Assembly: GCF_900104665.1 (NCBI RefSeq)
Contig: NZ_LT629969.1
Span: 310,001-374,000 of the forward strand
Origin: Traorella massiliensis
GTDB taxonomy: Bacteria > Bacillota_I > Bacilli_A > Erysipelotrichales > Erysipelotrichaceae
Direction of reading: 5' to 3'
Length of the DNA stretch: 64,000 nucleotides
Positions 63,346 through 64,000 of the stretch are shown one piece after another. The translations under genes and the position numbers were made by a program. The notes beneath the pieces were generated by a model that was given only the letters and a program-made list of their open reading frames with translations, was not told the DNA's origin and searched no databases. Positions within the stretch are counted from its first letter, which is position 1, and the number at the start of each line of letters is the position of its first letter.

Positions 63346-64000
63346 ATGTCTCTTTTGGAAATAAAAAATGTCAATATTGCTTATAATACCGGAGAAAAAA
63401 AGGTATGGGCCTGCCGTAATATCTCGTTGGATATCAATGAAGAAGAATCAGTTGGTATCGTTGGTGAAAGCGGCAGCGGCAAATCGACCTTGGCAATGGG
63501 CATCCTTCGTCTTTTGCCGGAAAATATCATTGAAGTATCAGGCGAAGCTTTGCTTGAAGGAAAAGATATTTTTAAGATGACCCCTGATGAATTGCGTGAA
63601 TATCGCTGGAAAACGATGTCTGTTATCTTTCAGAAGTCAATGAATTCGCTCTCTCCGGTCCATCGGATCGGAAAGCAGATGGAAGATATCTATCGTGTTC
63701 ATTATCCAAATGAAAGTGATGAAAATATAAAAAAGCGGATTTATGATCTTTTAAAGATCGTTAATCTTTCGGATCGTGTATATATGTCTTATCCGCATGA
63801 ACTCAGTGGTGGAATGATGCAGCGTGTGGCTATTGCGCTGGCGCTGATTTTCTCGCCAAAGCTATTGATCATGGATGAAGCTACAACGGCCTTGGATGTC
63901 GTAACCCAGAGCCAGATTCTTAATGAGATCATGGAATTGGAAAAGAAGATGAAGATTGCACGTGTCATGATCACCCATGATGTTTCGGTTGTTGCCTCGA
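63346..64000 (+). CDS. Oligopeptide/dipeptide ABC ATPase DppD-like (cut by window end)
   Basis: The gene starts at ATG 63346 after AGGAGG and is open at the window end, with 218 codons seen. Walker A is VGESGSGKSTLA, the Q-loop FQKSMNSLSPVHRIG, the signature LSGGMMQRVAIALAL and Walker B LLIMDEATTALDV. This is the first of the two ATPases usual in such importers. The C-terminal third with the oligopeptide-specific tail is outside. Confidence 0.95.
   Translation, partial: MSLLEIKNVNIAYNTGEKKVWACRNISLDINEEESVGIVGESGSGKSTLAMGILRLLPENIIEVSGEALLEGKDIFKMTPDELREYRWKTMSVIFQKSMNSLSPVHRIGKQMEDIYRVHYPNESDENIKKRIYDLLKIVNLSDRVYMSYPHELSGGMMQRVAIALALIFSPKLLIMDEATTALDVVTQSQILNEIMELEKKMKIARVMITHDVSVVAS

Overview
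The window is mostly AT-rich DNA from a low-GC Gram-positive gut anaerobe. Strong AGGAGG ribosome binding sites, many T-tailed hairpin terminators, heterodimeric ABC exporters, a tcy-type cystine operon and XRE regulators fused to membrane domains point to a Firmicute. An Erysipelotrichales member is my best guess, but that is inference: there is no rRNA or other marker gene in the window.

Layout. Positions 1-6720 are a visibly GC-rich block with three secreted or surface proteins (two ending in SPQTG-type cell-wall sorting signals), a winged-helix regulator and a 22-bp-stem hairpin. This block looks acquired. It is followed by a remnant gene and an internally deleted IS605-type TnpB element (7086-7779). 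From 7781 the AT-rich backbone holds a TetR-controlled ABC exporter pair, an XRE-SdpI fusion, a GntR (YtrA-like) ABC operon, a D-aminoacylase-like hydrolase, a decaying redox operon (broken flavodoxin, DUF4405 cytochrome, FMN reductase, aldo/keto reductase, broken cyclophilin-like protein), a LysR regulator with a cystine uptake/C-S lyase operon, and an old-yellow-enzyme oxidoreductase divergent from a degenerate sigma54-type activator.

The most interesting block is 31.2-40.4 kb: secreted nuclease, Sfp-type phosphopantetheinyl transferase, two-component system, then a tightly packed dlt-like cassette (adenylating ligase, PLP fold-III decarboxylase-like enzyme, carrier protein, MBOAT acyltransferase, SGNH protein). 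The extra PLP enzyme, and replacement of the DltA selectivity Cys by Ser, suggest an envelope-modifying system that transfers something other than D-alanine.

Further right are a nucleoside deoxyribosyltransferase, an amidase, a decayed beta-glucoside PTS/GH1 locus, an Rpn-type nuclease, a DUF349 protein, an acetyltransferase and a MarR-controlled ABC exporter pair. A second, nearly full-length but frameshifted TnpB element (52478 to about 54.1 kb) lies in inverted orientation to the first. The window ends with a peptide-catabolism operon on the minus strand (prolyl oligopeptidase, two M14 carboxypeptidase-like proteins, a catalytic/degenerate amidohydrolase pair) divergent from an oligopeptide ABC importer cut by the window end. 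No tRNA, rRNA or CRISPR array was seen.
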